Shown here: positions 15,247 through 23,377 of the stretch, piece by piece | Numbering within the stretch: the stretch's first letter is position 1 | Layout: the number at the start of each line of letters is the position of its first letter | NCBI GenBank assembly: GCA_024399015.1 | Contig: JAKSIC010000009.1 | Coordinates: 55,216-119,215 of the forward strand | Direction of reading: 5' to 3' | DNA length: 64,000 bases | DNA from: Fibrobacter sp. | GTDB lineage: Bacteria > Fibrobacterota > Fibrobacteria > Fibrobacterales > Fibrobacteraceae | The notes under the pieces: model-generated | The model's input: the letters and a program-made list of their open reading frames with translations, nothing else | Told to the model about the DNA's origin: nothing | The model's database searches: none | Made by a program: the position numbers and the translations under genes

Positions 15247-17979
15247 CTACGCCTTGAGAAACTCGACAATGTCCGTAGAGGAATTTGCAACATTCTGCTT
15301 CATGTTCCAAATTCTGGAGAAGGTCTTTCCGTAATGTTCCAGGACAACGCGATTATCCAAGATCAGAACCTTGCCAGAATCTTCTTCCGAACGCAGCAGA
15401 CGGCCCAAACCCTGGCGCAATTCCATATAGGCTTCCGGAACAAAATAATCCTTGAAAGAATTTTTTCCTTCGTTCTTCATCTTGGAAGTAATGCCCGCCA
15501 CCAGCGGATCCATGGGATTGGGGAACGGAAGCTTCGGAATCACGAGGAGTTTCAACGCGTCACCCGGGAAGTCAACGCCTTCCCAAAGAGTCTGGCAGCC
15601 CAGGAGGCAGGCGCCACGTTCACGACGGAACATAGCCACAAGACCATCCAGCGCACCATCCACATGCTGACACAAAAGCAGCTTGTTCTTCTGTGCAAAA
15701 ATCGGAGCCAGAGCAGCCTGAGCCTTCATCATGGCGGAAATGCTGGTAAACAGCACCATGGTATTTTCCGAAACATCCGGAAGGATTTCGCACAAAGTAG
15801 CGTTTACGGCATCGTTATACTCCGGAGTCGAGGGCTTCGGCAAATACTTCGTCACCATTACAGAAAGACGTTCATCCTTACTTGCGGATTCTGTATAAAC
15901 GCGTACAAAAGGTTTCTTCTTTTCATCCAAGGTATCCATACCCATCTTCTGGACATAGTAGGTCAAGTCACCCTGCACCGCAAGAGTTGCAGAAGTAAAG
16001 GTGGCAGACTTAATCCACGGATAGAACTTTGCCTTGAGAACGTCACTGGAGTTCAACGGGTAGGCATGCAACTTGATGGTATGAGGATTGAAAGGTTCCT
16101 CCATAAAGAACACCCAGTCTTCACGGCTAGCCTTGGTAAGGAACTCAAAGTCTGAAACGAATCTTTCGATTTCAGTCATGCGACCATTCAGATTACTGAG
16201 AGCACCAAGCAATGCCTTGTTCGATTTTTCTGCAGAAAGTTTTGCAGCCAATACGTCGGCAGCCTTCTGGGTTACGGCATACTGATCCAGGAATCCGTTA
16301 GGATCAGCATCATATTCAGCCATCACACCAGCCGTATAAGTAAATCCATTCTTGGAATTTTTCTGCTTTGCTAGTTTCTTCCCAATTTTCATAAAGAAAC
16401 GATGCAGGGATTTTTCCAACTCGGACAAAGCCTCAGTCAGGTTAGCGCAGGCTTCCAGAACCTCGGTATTTTCAACGGAAACCAAGGCAGATAATTCCGC
16501 AATCAAGCCGTCCTGCTTGCTGCGGGACGGAATCATGGTCTTAATGGTATTACGCAGACTGAAGAAAGAAATCATTCTGCCCAGGGACTGATTGCTGATT
16601 TCCGGCAAGCGATGAGCTTCATCAAATACGATGTGTTCGTACAACGGAAGCAAGGCGAATTCCAGAGACATGTCGGCGAAGAACAGCGAATGGTTCACCA
16701 ACAGCATGTTGGAATTCATGGCGCGACGCTTTGCAGCCAGTGCAGGACACTTGTCGTAATGAGGACACTTTTCACCAAGGCAGGATTTTGCAGAGCTAGC
16801 CATCTTTGACCAAAGCACGCGATTGCGTCCCTGGCTAAAAGAAGAACTTTCATTGACATCGCCAGAGGTGGTTGCGAATACCCACGGGATAATCGCCATA
16901 AAGGAATCACGTTCTTCAGGCAGCAGCAAATTTGCAGGTGCGTTCAGAATTTCCTCAAACTTACGCAAGCACAGATAATTTTCACGACCCTTCAAAATGG
17001 CAGACTTCAACTTGCCCTGATACAGATCGGCAATCATGGGAATGTCGTGATTCCACAACTGTTCCTGCAAAGCTCTGGTAGCGGTGCTGATAACAACACG
17101 TTCGCCAGACACAGCCTTATTTGCTGCAGCAACCAAGTAGGCCAAAGACTTTCCAGAACCTGTAGGAGCTTCCAAAACGCAAAGGCCACCCTTGTGCATA
17201 TTGCGTTCGACTACAGAAGCGAAGTCCTGCTGATTGTGGCGGTACTTGAAGTTTTCAATCTTCTTGGCAAGAAGGCCATCTTCCTTGAAAAATTCAGAAA
17301 CTCGGGGAGTCTTGCTCTTTTCAGGAACATCTTCCAGCGGAACCACCGGCAATTTATATTCCGGCAAATCAGAGGAATCATCATTGGCAGGCCATACCAA
17401 GGACCAGTCGGAACCCACTGCCACCTTGGACAAAGCCTTCAGCAACCAAGGATCCTCATTCTGGATCTTTTCCAGGCACATCACGAAAAGACGGCCACAG
17501 GCATCCGCATCAGGCAAGGCGCGATGGGCGCGACTGCGAGGGATATCCAGTTCCTGAACCAAGGTATCCAAACGATGGTTGGGAATGTTCTGGTAGGCAA
17601 TTCTGGAAACAGTCAGAGAATCCCACACCGGATGATTTTCAAAACTGACACCGACCTTTGCAAAAGTCTGCTTCAAGAACTTAGAGTCAAAATTTGCGTT
17701 GTGGGCAACAATGGGCAAATCGCCAATGAAGGAAAAAATCTTTCCTGCCACCGCAGCAAAAGGTTCTGCACTTTCCAAGTCACTCTTGTAAATACCCGTC
17801 AGGTTTTCAATGAAAGGACGAAGCTGAGCAGACGTGGGCTTTACCAGATAATCTACAGATTCCCCCGGAACACCGTCTTCGAAACGGACCAAGGCAACCT
17901 CGATTATTTCATCCTTTTCGAAATCAAGGCCTGTGGTTTCCAAGTCAATAGCCACAAAGGAGGGAATCTTACACATCAT
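15247..17979 (-). CDS. DEDD exonuclease-DinG type helicase fusion
   Basis: 910 residues from the ATG at 17979. N-terminal 3'-5' exonuclease domain like the DNA polymerase III epsilon subunit: DLETTG at 12-17, NANFD near 95 and HRALPDADA near 153-161. Then an XPD/DinG superfamily 2 helicase: Walker A APTGSGKS at 271-278, DEAH at 453-456 and four Cys (337, 400, 405, 411) placed to bind an iron-sulfur cluster. Start: the frame opens at a GTG (17991), but AAGGA lies 4 bases before the ATG at 17979 and 7 before the ATG at 17976, so one of these is real. Probably DNA repair or recombination. Confidence 0.9.
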   Translation of the reverse strand: MMCKIPSFVAIDLETTGLDFEKDEIIEVALVRFEDGVPGESVDYLVKPTSAQLRPFIENLTGIYKSDLESAEPFAAVAGKIFSFIGDLPIVAHNANFDSKFLKQTFAKVGVSFENHPVWDSLTVSRIAYQNIPNHRLDTLVQELDIPRSRAHRALPDADACGRLFVMCLEKIQNEDPWLLKALSKVAVGSDWSLVWPANDDSSDLPEYKLPVVPLEDVPEKSKTPRVSEFFKEDGLLAKKIENFKYRHNQQDFASVVERNMHKGGLCVLEAPTGSGKSLAYLVAAANKAVSGERVVISTATRALQEQLWNHDIPMIADLYQGKLKSAILKGRENYLCLRKFEEILNAPANLLLPEERDSFMAIIPWVFATTSGDVNESSSFSQGRNRVLWSKMASSAKSCLGEKCPHYDKCPALAAKRRAMNSNMLLVNHSLFFADMSLEFALLPLYEHIVFDEAHRLPEISNQSLGRMISFFSLRNTIKTMIPSRSKQDGLIAELSALVSVENTEVLEACANLTEALSELEKSLHRFFMKIGKKLAKQKNSKNGFTYTAGVMAEYDADPNGFLDQYAVTQKAADVLAAKLSAEKSNKALLGALSNLNGRMTEIERFVSDFEFLTKASREDWVFFMEEPFNPHTIKLHAYPLNSSDVLKAKFYPWIKSATFTSATLAVQGDLTYYVQKMGMDTLDEKKKPFVRVYTESASKDERLSVMVTKYLPKPSTPEYNDAVNATLCEILPDVSENTMVLFTSISAMMKAQAALAPIFAQKNKLLLCQHVDGALDGLVAMFRRERGACLLGCQTLWEGVDFPGDALKLLVIPKLPFPNPMDPLVAGITSKMKNEGKNSFKDYFVPEAYMELRQGLGRLLRSEEDSGKVLILDNRVVLEHYGKTFSRIWNMKQNVANSSTDIVEFLKA

Positions 17980-17996
17980 TTTATCCTTCACAAATC

Positions 17997-19769
17997 TTAA
18001 GGCAATACAGGAATAGACGGAACCAGTTGTCCCAAATTATTATCACCGTTGCCCAATTTCAAAGTATCATTAATAGCACGCCATGCAGAACCGTAGCGGA
18101 ACGGATTTACAGAACCACCATCCGGGACAACCTTACCATCTTCGGGATAGAAGTAGTCCATAAAGTAGTTGCCTTCCATAAGTCTATTGAACTTAAAGGA
18201 ACCACCAAGATCGCATGTTTCTACAAAATAGGCATTATTGGCTGCAGAGCGTAAACGAACCACGGCACCACCACGGGCACCAGGAATTTGTCCACTCAAA
18301 GTGGCAAGTTTCAATTTAGCCACAGTTTCGAACTTCTGCAGTGACTGATACTTCAATTCAACAACAGTATCTCGAACACCATTGCTGTCGGCAGCGGCAA
18401 GAGTTGTATCCTTGTATCCCATCAACACACTAAAGGAAGCATCCATGGTCCAGGGAGATTTTTTCTCAATGACAAAACGAACGGGATCCTTCTGAAAAAC
18501 TTGTACTTCAGTGGTGTCCTTGTTCATCGCAATGTAGAACTTATTTTCCAGGGAATCCGTTTTCGGTTTGTTGAACAAAATCAAGATGGAGTCTTCCGGG
18601 AAAATCACATTCGACTTAGAAACAGCCTTTGCGGAGGTAGCCTTTGCCGGGAGCGTATCCCCTTCCATCTTTTTCCATTCCCACTCCACTTCGTTACGGG
18701 TGGTATCCAAAGTACGGAACAAGGAATCCTTGCCTGCGGAGCAAATGAACTTGTACATAACTTCGCTCTTGGGCGCATCCTCGAAATAGAACTGCGGCCT
18801 GCTGGAAGTCGGGCTCATGTAGACAAGATTCGGGTAAATATTTTTCTTTTCCGGAGTAACCAAGTAGCAATTGTTCGTATCTGCGAAAGCGGAATCAAAA
18901 TAAACATTGCGAGTAAAGCTTGCTTCCAGCACATTGGCGAAAGGCTGCGACACAGATTCAAGTTCCAGATGAGTGGAGTCCATATCAGCAATGGCAATCC
19001 ACATGGTGTCGGAGCTTTGTTCCGTCAACACCAAGTCCTGAGTCCAAATACCAACCTGTTCCGTAGACAATTCAATCTTCTGATTTCCGTTACCATCAAC
19101 AAAGGCAACTACGCGATAAGTACCAGCCTTCAAACCAGTCAAGGTAAAGTTACCAGCGCTATCTGCACGGGTCACATACAGCGGAGGTTCCTTCAGCAAC
19201 ATCGGTAACGAATCCAAAGCCTTGGTTGCAGTATCACGATACTTGTCCAGGTACCTGCGGGATTCACGTTCCGCACCCATCAGGAAAAGGCCCACACTGG
19301 GGAACTGCTTCTTGCTCATCATCGTCTCATTCACAAGAACGCGACCAGACAAAGTCAAAGAATCAATAACCGCACCCGTGGAGAAAACCACCTGGAAAGG
19401 TTTAGACAAGGTATTTCCACGTAGGTCCTTAATGCCACCTGCAAAAGTTACAGTGTACGTTGTGCCTGTATCCAGTTCCGCACGGGAAGTCAGCACCAAA
19501 GATTTCCCGCTGACTTCAAAACGCAACTTCTTTTCAATAGGAGGAGAAATGGAAACTGCACTTCTTGGAATTGCCGCATTGATCCATTCATCAAATTCCA
19601 ACTTCACCAAAAGTTCGTTGGGATGGTTGGTCGTATTCGGTGCAGGATACACGGCGGCAACACGAGGTGGCAATTTGTCTTCGGGACCTCCCGAGGGCGC
19701 CACCTGAGTTGCACAGGCTGCCAGAAGCAGGCCCGCAACAAACGCACTAAAAAACGACTTCTTTGCCAT
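17997..19769 (-). CDS. Lipoprotein with SbsA/Big_5-type Ig-like domain
   Basis: 590 residues. Lipobox L-A-A-C with Cys19, followed by PSGGPEDKLPPRV, the opening typical of Bacteroidetes/Fibrobacter lipoproteins with an N-terminal Ig-like (Big_5) domain (~33-133, ending FQVVFSTG). A carboxypeptidase-regulatory-like insert follows at ~195-240 (DSAGNFTLTGLKAGTYRVVA). The rest is beta-rich with no catalytic motif. It starts 1 base after the signal peptidase stop. Probably an outer-membrane structural lipoprotein. Confidence 0.8.
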   Translation of the reverse strand: MAKKSFFSAFVAGLLLAACATQVAPSGGPEDKLPPRVAAVYPAPNTTNHPNELLVKLEFDEWINAAIPRSAVSISPPIEKKLRFEVSGKSLVLTSRAELDTGTTYTVTFAGGIKDLRGNTLSKPFQVVFSTGAVIDSLTLSGRVLVNETMMSKKQFPSVGLFLMGAERESRRYLDKYRDTATKALDSLPMLLKEPPLYVTRADSAGNFTLTGLKAGTYRVVAFVDGNGNQKIELSTEQVGIWTQDLVLTEQSSDTMWIAIADMDSTHLELESVSQPFANVLEASFTRNVYFDSAFADTNNCYLVTPEKKNIYPNLVYMSPTSSRPQFYFEDAPKSEVMYKFICSAGKDSLFRTLDTTRNEVEWEWKKMEGDTLPAKATSAKAVSKSNVIFPEDSILILFNKPKTDSLENKFYIAMNKDTTEVQVFQKDPVRFVIEKKSPWTMDASFSVLMGYKDTTLAAADSNGVRDTVVELKYQSLQKFETVAKLKLATLSGQIPGARGGAVVRLRSAANNAYFVETCDLGGSFKFNRLMEGNYFMDYFYPEDGKVVPDGGSVNPFRYGSAWRAINDTLKLGNGDNNLGQLVPSIPVLP

Positions 19770-19770
19770 A

Positions 19771-21153
19771 CTAGATCAGCGGAATCACCTTACCAATGCG
19801 AGACCAACGAATTCTGAAGGGAATGCGCCACCAGGTAAAGGGATTGCCAAGAGAGAAAGCCTCATCCTCGTTTTCAAAGGAGAAGTAAATGATAACGGCC
19901 TGAGCCCTGAGGTTACGCTGGGAAACAAAGCCCCAGTAGCGGCTATCAGCAGAATTGTCGCGGTTATCGCCCATCATGAAGTACTGCGGGGTCTTTACCA
20001 CATAGTAATCCATAGCCTTTCCACCAAGAGAAAGCTTGCGGCGAATTTCAAACTTTGAAGCCTGCTGCGGAGCTGCCGGCACTTCAACTACAGAACTATC
20101 TGCAGCGCTATCGGCAACAACAGGTTCTGCGGCGGCAGCGCTTTCCATTTCACGATTCAGCATAGCAACGTTGCCTTCCAAATCCTGAAGCAGAGATCCT
20201 TCAAAACCAATATAGCTCACGTTACGAACCATGCCGCCCTTTGCATGAGGGTCAATCATAGGCAAGTAAGCCATGCGGGCAAGTTCCCTGTAGAAATTAA
20301 AAGTCATTGCTCCGGAAATAGTATCACCCTGAACCAAACGATGTTGAATCATCTGGCGATTGCGACGGAACAATTCATTCATGGCGAGTCCGCGGTCATT
20401 TTCCACAGGCATCTTAAAGTTTTCGAAATCGTAGTTATTGATTTCTACGCCATCCTTCCACAAGGAAAGATCAAGTTCTACAGGTTCATCCGGATTTTCC
20501 TGAGCAATAATGGAACGCAGCCACCAAAGCTTTTCCAAGGAAACAGAATCCACATAAATCGTATCACCCACAGACGGAACCACAAAAGTTTCTCGTTCGT
20601 CGCGAGGAGACAAAGTTCTGCTCAAGGAAGTCCACTTACCATGACCCGGCAGGGAATCCTGACGAACCCCGTTAACATAGAGTCGTCCACGATGTACAGC
20701 CAAGGTATCACCACTTACACCGACACAGCGCTTGATGTAGTCCTTCGGACCATCGGCATAATGAACCAGGTGCGGCTGGCCATCTTCCGGATTGTGATCC
20801 CAGTAGACATTGCCGAACATAAGTGCGTTGAAAAGATGAGTATAACGTTCAGGATCACCATCAGGATATTCCGGATCGCCAGGATAACGGAAAATCACAA
20901 CATCACCAGGTTTCGGATCCACAATGCTCGGGAACTTCTTGTTAGAAAACGGAATGGGAGATCCATAGGTAAACTTAAGGCCAAGCAGAAAATCACCCGT
21001 CTTCAAAGAATCTTCCATGGAGCCACTGGGAATCTGGAACGCCTGAATCACATACTGGATGATGATAAGGCACAACAGCAGCGGTACAACCACTCCACTA
21101 AACAAGCTCTTAAAAAAACTCTTCTTTTCCACTTCTTTCTTTTCAGATTCCAT
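19771..21153 (-). CDS. lepB: Signal peptidase I with a large insertion
   Basis: Cleaves Sec signal peptides at the inner membrane. 460 residues: one TM segment ~20-39, then the catalytic Ser45 in IPSGSM, the catalytic Lys140 in DYIKRCVGVSGD, and box E MGDNRDNSADSRYWG in the C-terminal part. Bacterial enzymes are usually 200-330 residues; here ~200 residues between the Lys box and box E form an insert, ending in an Ala/Pro-rich stretch (AAAAEPVVADSAADSSVVEV). A second C-terminal TM is not evident. SD GGGGAAG precedes the ATG. Confidence 0.93.
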   Translation of the reverse strand: MESEKKEVEKKSFFKSLFSGVVVPLLLCLIIIQYVIQAFQIPSGSMEDSLKTGDFLLGLKFTYGSPIPFSNKKFPSIVDPKPGDVVIFRYPGDPEYPDGDPERYTHLFNALMFGNVYWDHNPEDGQPHLVHYADGPKDYIKRCVGVSGDTLAVHRGRLYVNGVRQDSLPGHGKWTSLSRTLSPRDERETFVVPSVGDTIYVDSVSLEKLWWLRSIIAQENPDEPVELDLSLWKDGVEINNYDFENFKMPVENDRGLAMNELFRRNRQMIQHRLVQGDTISGAMTFNFYRELARMAYLPMIDPHAKGGMVRNVSYIGFEGSLLQDLEGNVAMLNREMESAAAAEPVVADSAADSSVVEVPAAPQQASKFEIRRKLSLGGKAMDYYVVKTPQYFMMGDNRDNSADSRYWGFVSQRNLRAQAVIIYFSFENEDEAFSLGNPFTWWRIPFRIRWSRIGKVIPLI

Positions 21154-21168
21154 TTCTTCCCCAAATCA

Positions 21169-21939
21169 TTAAAGGTTTCGGAATTTCTTTATAACGTTGC
21201 GACTTACCTGGAGCTGGGTCATATACTTGTCCTTAAGGAAAAGGATCATCTTGCCCGTCTCCAATTTTCTGCATTCTGCAATGTAGTCTATGGCCACAAT
21301 ATGTGATCTATGGACCTTCACAAAATTCTTCGGATCAAGTTTTTTCTCCAATTCGATAATCGGAGTATCAATGACATACTGGTTGTTAGCCGTATAAACC
21401 GTAGTGTATTTTTCAATGCTCTGAAAGCGAATCACTTCATCAAGACGAACAAAGACAATGCGATCTCCAATCTTGACCTGAAGACGCTGCAAATACGATT
21501 CATCCCTGTTCATCAAGCTGCGCAGCTTTTCCCAGTCAAAGCCCTGCTGCAAAACAGGTTCACTTTCAGGAGCAGGCAACCTGCGCTGTATCTTTTCGAT
21601 GGCAGACGCCAGTCGCTCCGGTTCCACAGGCTTCAGAAGATAATCTACGGTATCCTCATCAAAGGCCTTTACCGCAAAATTATCATAGGCCGTCGTAAAC
21701 ACGACCAGCGGGATTTCATCCTTGTTCAAACCATGCAGAACGTCAAAGCCATCCATATCCGGCATTTGCACATCCAGAAACACAACGTCCGGCATCAGCT
21801 CTCGAATCAGCTGAATTGCAGTAGTGCCAGAGCCAGCCTCCCCCAGAATTTCAATTTCTGGAGAATACCCTTCCAACAAAGCGCGCATGCGCTTTCTTGC
21901 TAGAGGTTCGTCGTCTACAATCAGAGCGGAAAACTGCAT
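21169..21939 (-). CDS. LytTR-family response regulator
   Basis: 256 residues: receiver domain ~1-120 with the phospho-acceptor Asp56 in VVFLDVQMPDMDG and acidic pair DDE near the N-terminus, then a LytTR DNA-binding domain ~150-256 (VKIGDRIVFVRLDEVIRF; FVKVHRSHIVAIDYI). No histidine kinase gene is adjacent. The ATG overlaps the stop of the NlpE-like gene by one base (TAATG), so the two are co-translated, hinting that the regulator responds to the envelope. Confidence 0.92.
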   Translation of the reverse strand: MQFSALIVDDEPLARKRMRALLEGYSPEIEILGEAGSGTTAIQLIRELMPDVVFLDVQMPDMDGFDVLHGLNKDEIPLVVFTTAYDNFAVKAFDEDTVDYLLKPVEPERLASAIEKIQRRLPAPESEPVLQQGFDWEKLRSLMNRDESYLQRLQVKIGDRIVFVRLDEVIRFQSIEKYTTVYTANNQYVIDTPIIELEKKLDPKNFVKVHRSHIVAIDYIAECRKLETGKMILFLKDKYMTQLQVSRNVIKKFRNL

Positions 21940-22436
21940 TACTTTTCGGACTCCGGCTTTGCCTCGGTCTTAGCCTTCTTCACAGGAGACTTGAAAATTC
22001 TGATCAGGTCAGCGCGCATGCCATTTTCATCTTCATAGACGGCGCCGTTACTTGTGAGATAGGACAAGGAACCCATGGAACCTCTCTTGTAATTCCAATG
22101 GATGGAATTGTCAGACAGGGAAACCTTCACCGTGCTATCGGTGACTTCATAGGTACCCTTAAGAGTGTCCGTAGTCAAAGTGTCCTGAATTTTAGTCTGC
22201 ACCACAACAACAGACATATCCTCATTCAGATTCATTCGAATCATCTTTGTAGTGCAATCATCGCAAGGCATACGACCGGAATAAAGTCCCGGGAGTTCCT
22301 TCGGCAATTCAACAGGCGGAAGATCCGGAAGCGGCTCCGTTTTTTCTTCGGAGCAAGCTGTGGCAAACAAAGCCACCATCGCAACGGGGGTCACAATTTT
22401 AAGGAAAGAGCATACCTTGGAATTTAAAATCTTCAT
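21939..22436 (-). CDS. NlpE-like lipoprotein
   Basis: 165 residues from the ATG at 22436; a TTG nine bases upstream is less likely. Lipobox A-T-A-C gives Cys28. After a Pro-rich linker comes LPGLYSGRMPCDDCTTK with a CxxC (58-61), the signature of the NlpE N-terminal domain, and then strands matching its barrel (MIRMNLNEDMSVVVVQTK). In enterobacteria NlpE senses envelope and surface stress; here only the N-terminal domain is present. Confidence 0.78.
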   Translation of the reverse strand: MKILNSKVCSFLKIVTPVAMVALFATACSEEKTEPLPDLPPVELPKELPGLYSGRMPCDDCTTKMIRMNLNEDMSVVVVQTKIQDTLTTDTLKGTYEVTDSTVKVSLSDNSIHWNYKRGSMGSLSYLTSNGAVYEDENGMRADLIRIFKSPVKKAKTEAKPESEK

Positions 22437-22483
22437 AGCACACAATTTAACAAATTGCGACTGAAGAAATTACCATTTTAGAG

Positions 22484-23377
22484 TCAAAATCCAGTAGAAT
22501 GAACAACTCTAAAGCCAATCATCTGAGTTTGCGTTGTCGGCAGTTTTTTAGAACGTTCTCCAGAAGCCATTGCAGTCACTTTTTCAGACCAGCCACCGCC
22601 ACGAACAACCTTATATTCACCATAGTTCGGACCAGAAGGATTATCACTGTTTTCCAGCGGATAAGCGTCATACCAGTCATTGACCCATTCGGCAACATTG
22701 CCGCCTACATCATATAGGCCAAAATCATTAGGCATATACTGGGCCACCTTTACAGGACCGCTAGTTTGTGCGTAATATGCGTAATCTCCGGCAGGTTCGT
22801 TCCCCCAAAAATACGTGGATGTAGAGCCAGCTCTTGCAGCAATTTCCCATTCGGTTTCTGTGGGAAGGCGGATTGCATTTGCCTTGTAGTTGATTTCCAA
22901 GTTGTTTAAATCGCCAAATTTATCCTTGCCGTCATAAACATATGCGGTATCCAAATTCAGCATCCCGGAGAAAGCGTTACAGAACAGAATCGCATCGTAC
23001 CAAGTCACATTAGCCACAGCAATACTATCGCCCTTCTTGTCCATATCAGGCAAATTGTTCATCACCGTGGAATAAAGCTTCTGCGTCACTTCGGTTTCCG
23101 CAATTTCAAATGAATCCACATTAAAAACCGTGGAACCGCGAGTCAATTCCATAGCAGGAATCTTCACGAACTTTACGAGGGAATCGACTCGTGAAATGGA
23201 TCCCGCAGCAACGCTGGAACTTGATTCCTTCGTCACGCTACTGGAAGACTTTACTGAAGTACCTGTAGCCGGAGTAAGTTCGACAGGTTCGCCATCGGCA
23301 ACGGAGCAGCCCGCCACAAAGCAGGCGACAAAGGCACTAAAAACAAACCCTATGAAATTGCCCTGGCAAAAATTCAT
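22484..23377 (-). CDS. Lipoprotein with a formylglycine-generating-enzyme-like (SUMF1) domain
   Basis: 297 residues. Lipobox V-A-G-C with Cys24, a Ser/Thr linker, and a SUMF1 fold from ~68: LPTETEWEIAARAGS, NDFGLYDVGGNVAEWVNDWY, VVRGGGW and a C-terminal GFRVV. The paired active-site Cys residues of true FGE are not evident at the C-terminal end, so this is likely one of the many SUMF1 proteins without sulfatase-activating function. Its ATG overlaps the stop of the large upstream gene (TAATG). Confidence 0.85.
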   Translation of the reverse strand: MNFCQGNFIGFVFSAFVACFVAGCSVADGEPVELTPATGTSVKSSSSVTKESSSSVAAGSISRVDSLVKFVKIPAMELTRGSTVFNVDSFEIAETEVTQKLYSTVMNNLPDMDKKGDSIAVANVTWYDAILFCNAFSGMLNLDTAYVYDGKDKFGDLNNLEINYKANAIRLPTETEWEIAARAGSTSTYFWGNEPAGDYAYYAQTSGPVKVAQYMPNDFGLYDVGGNVAEWVNDWYDAYPLENSDNPSGPNYGEYKVVRGGGWSEKVTAMASGERSKKLPTTQTQMIGFRVVHSTGF

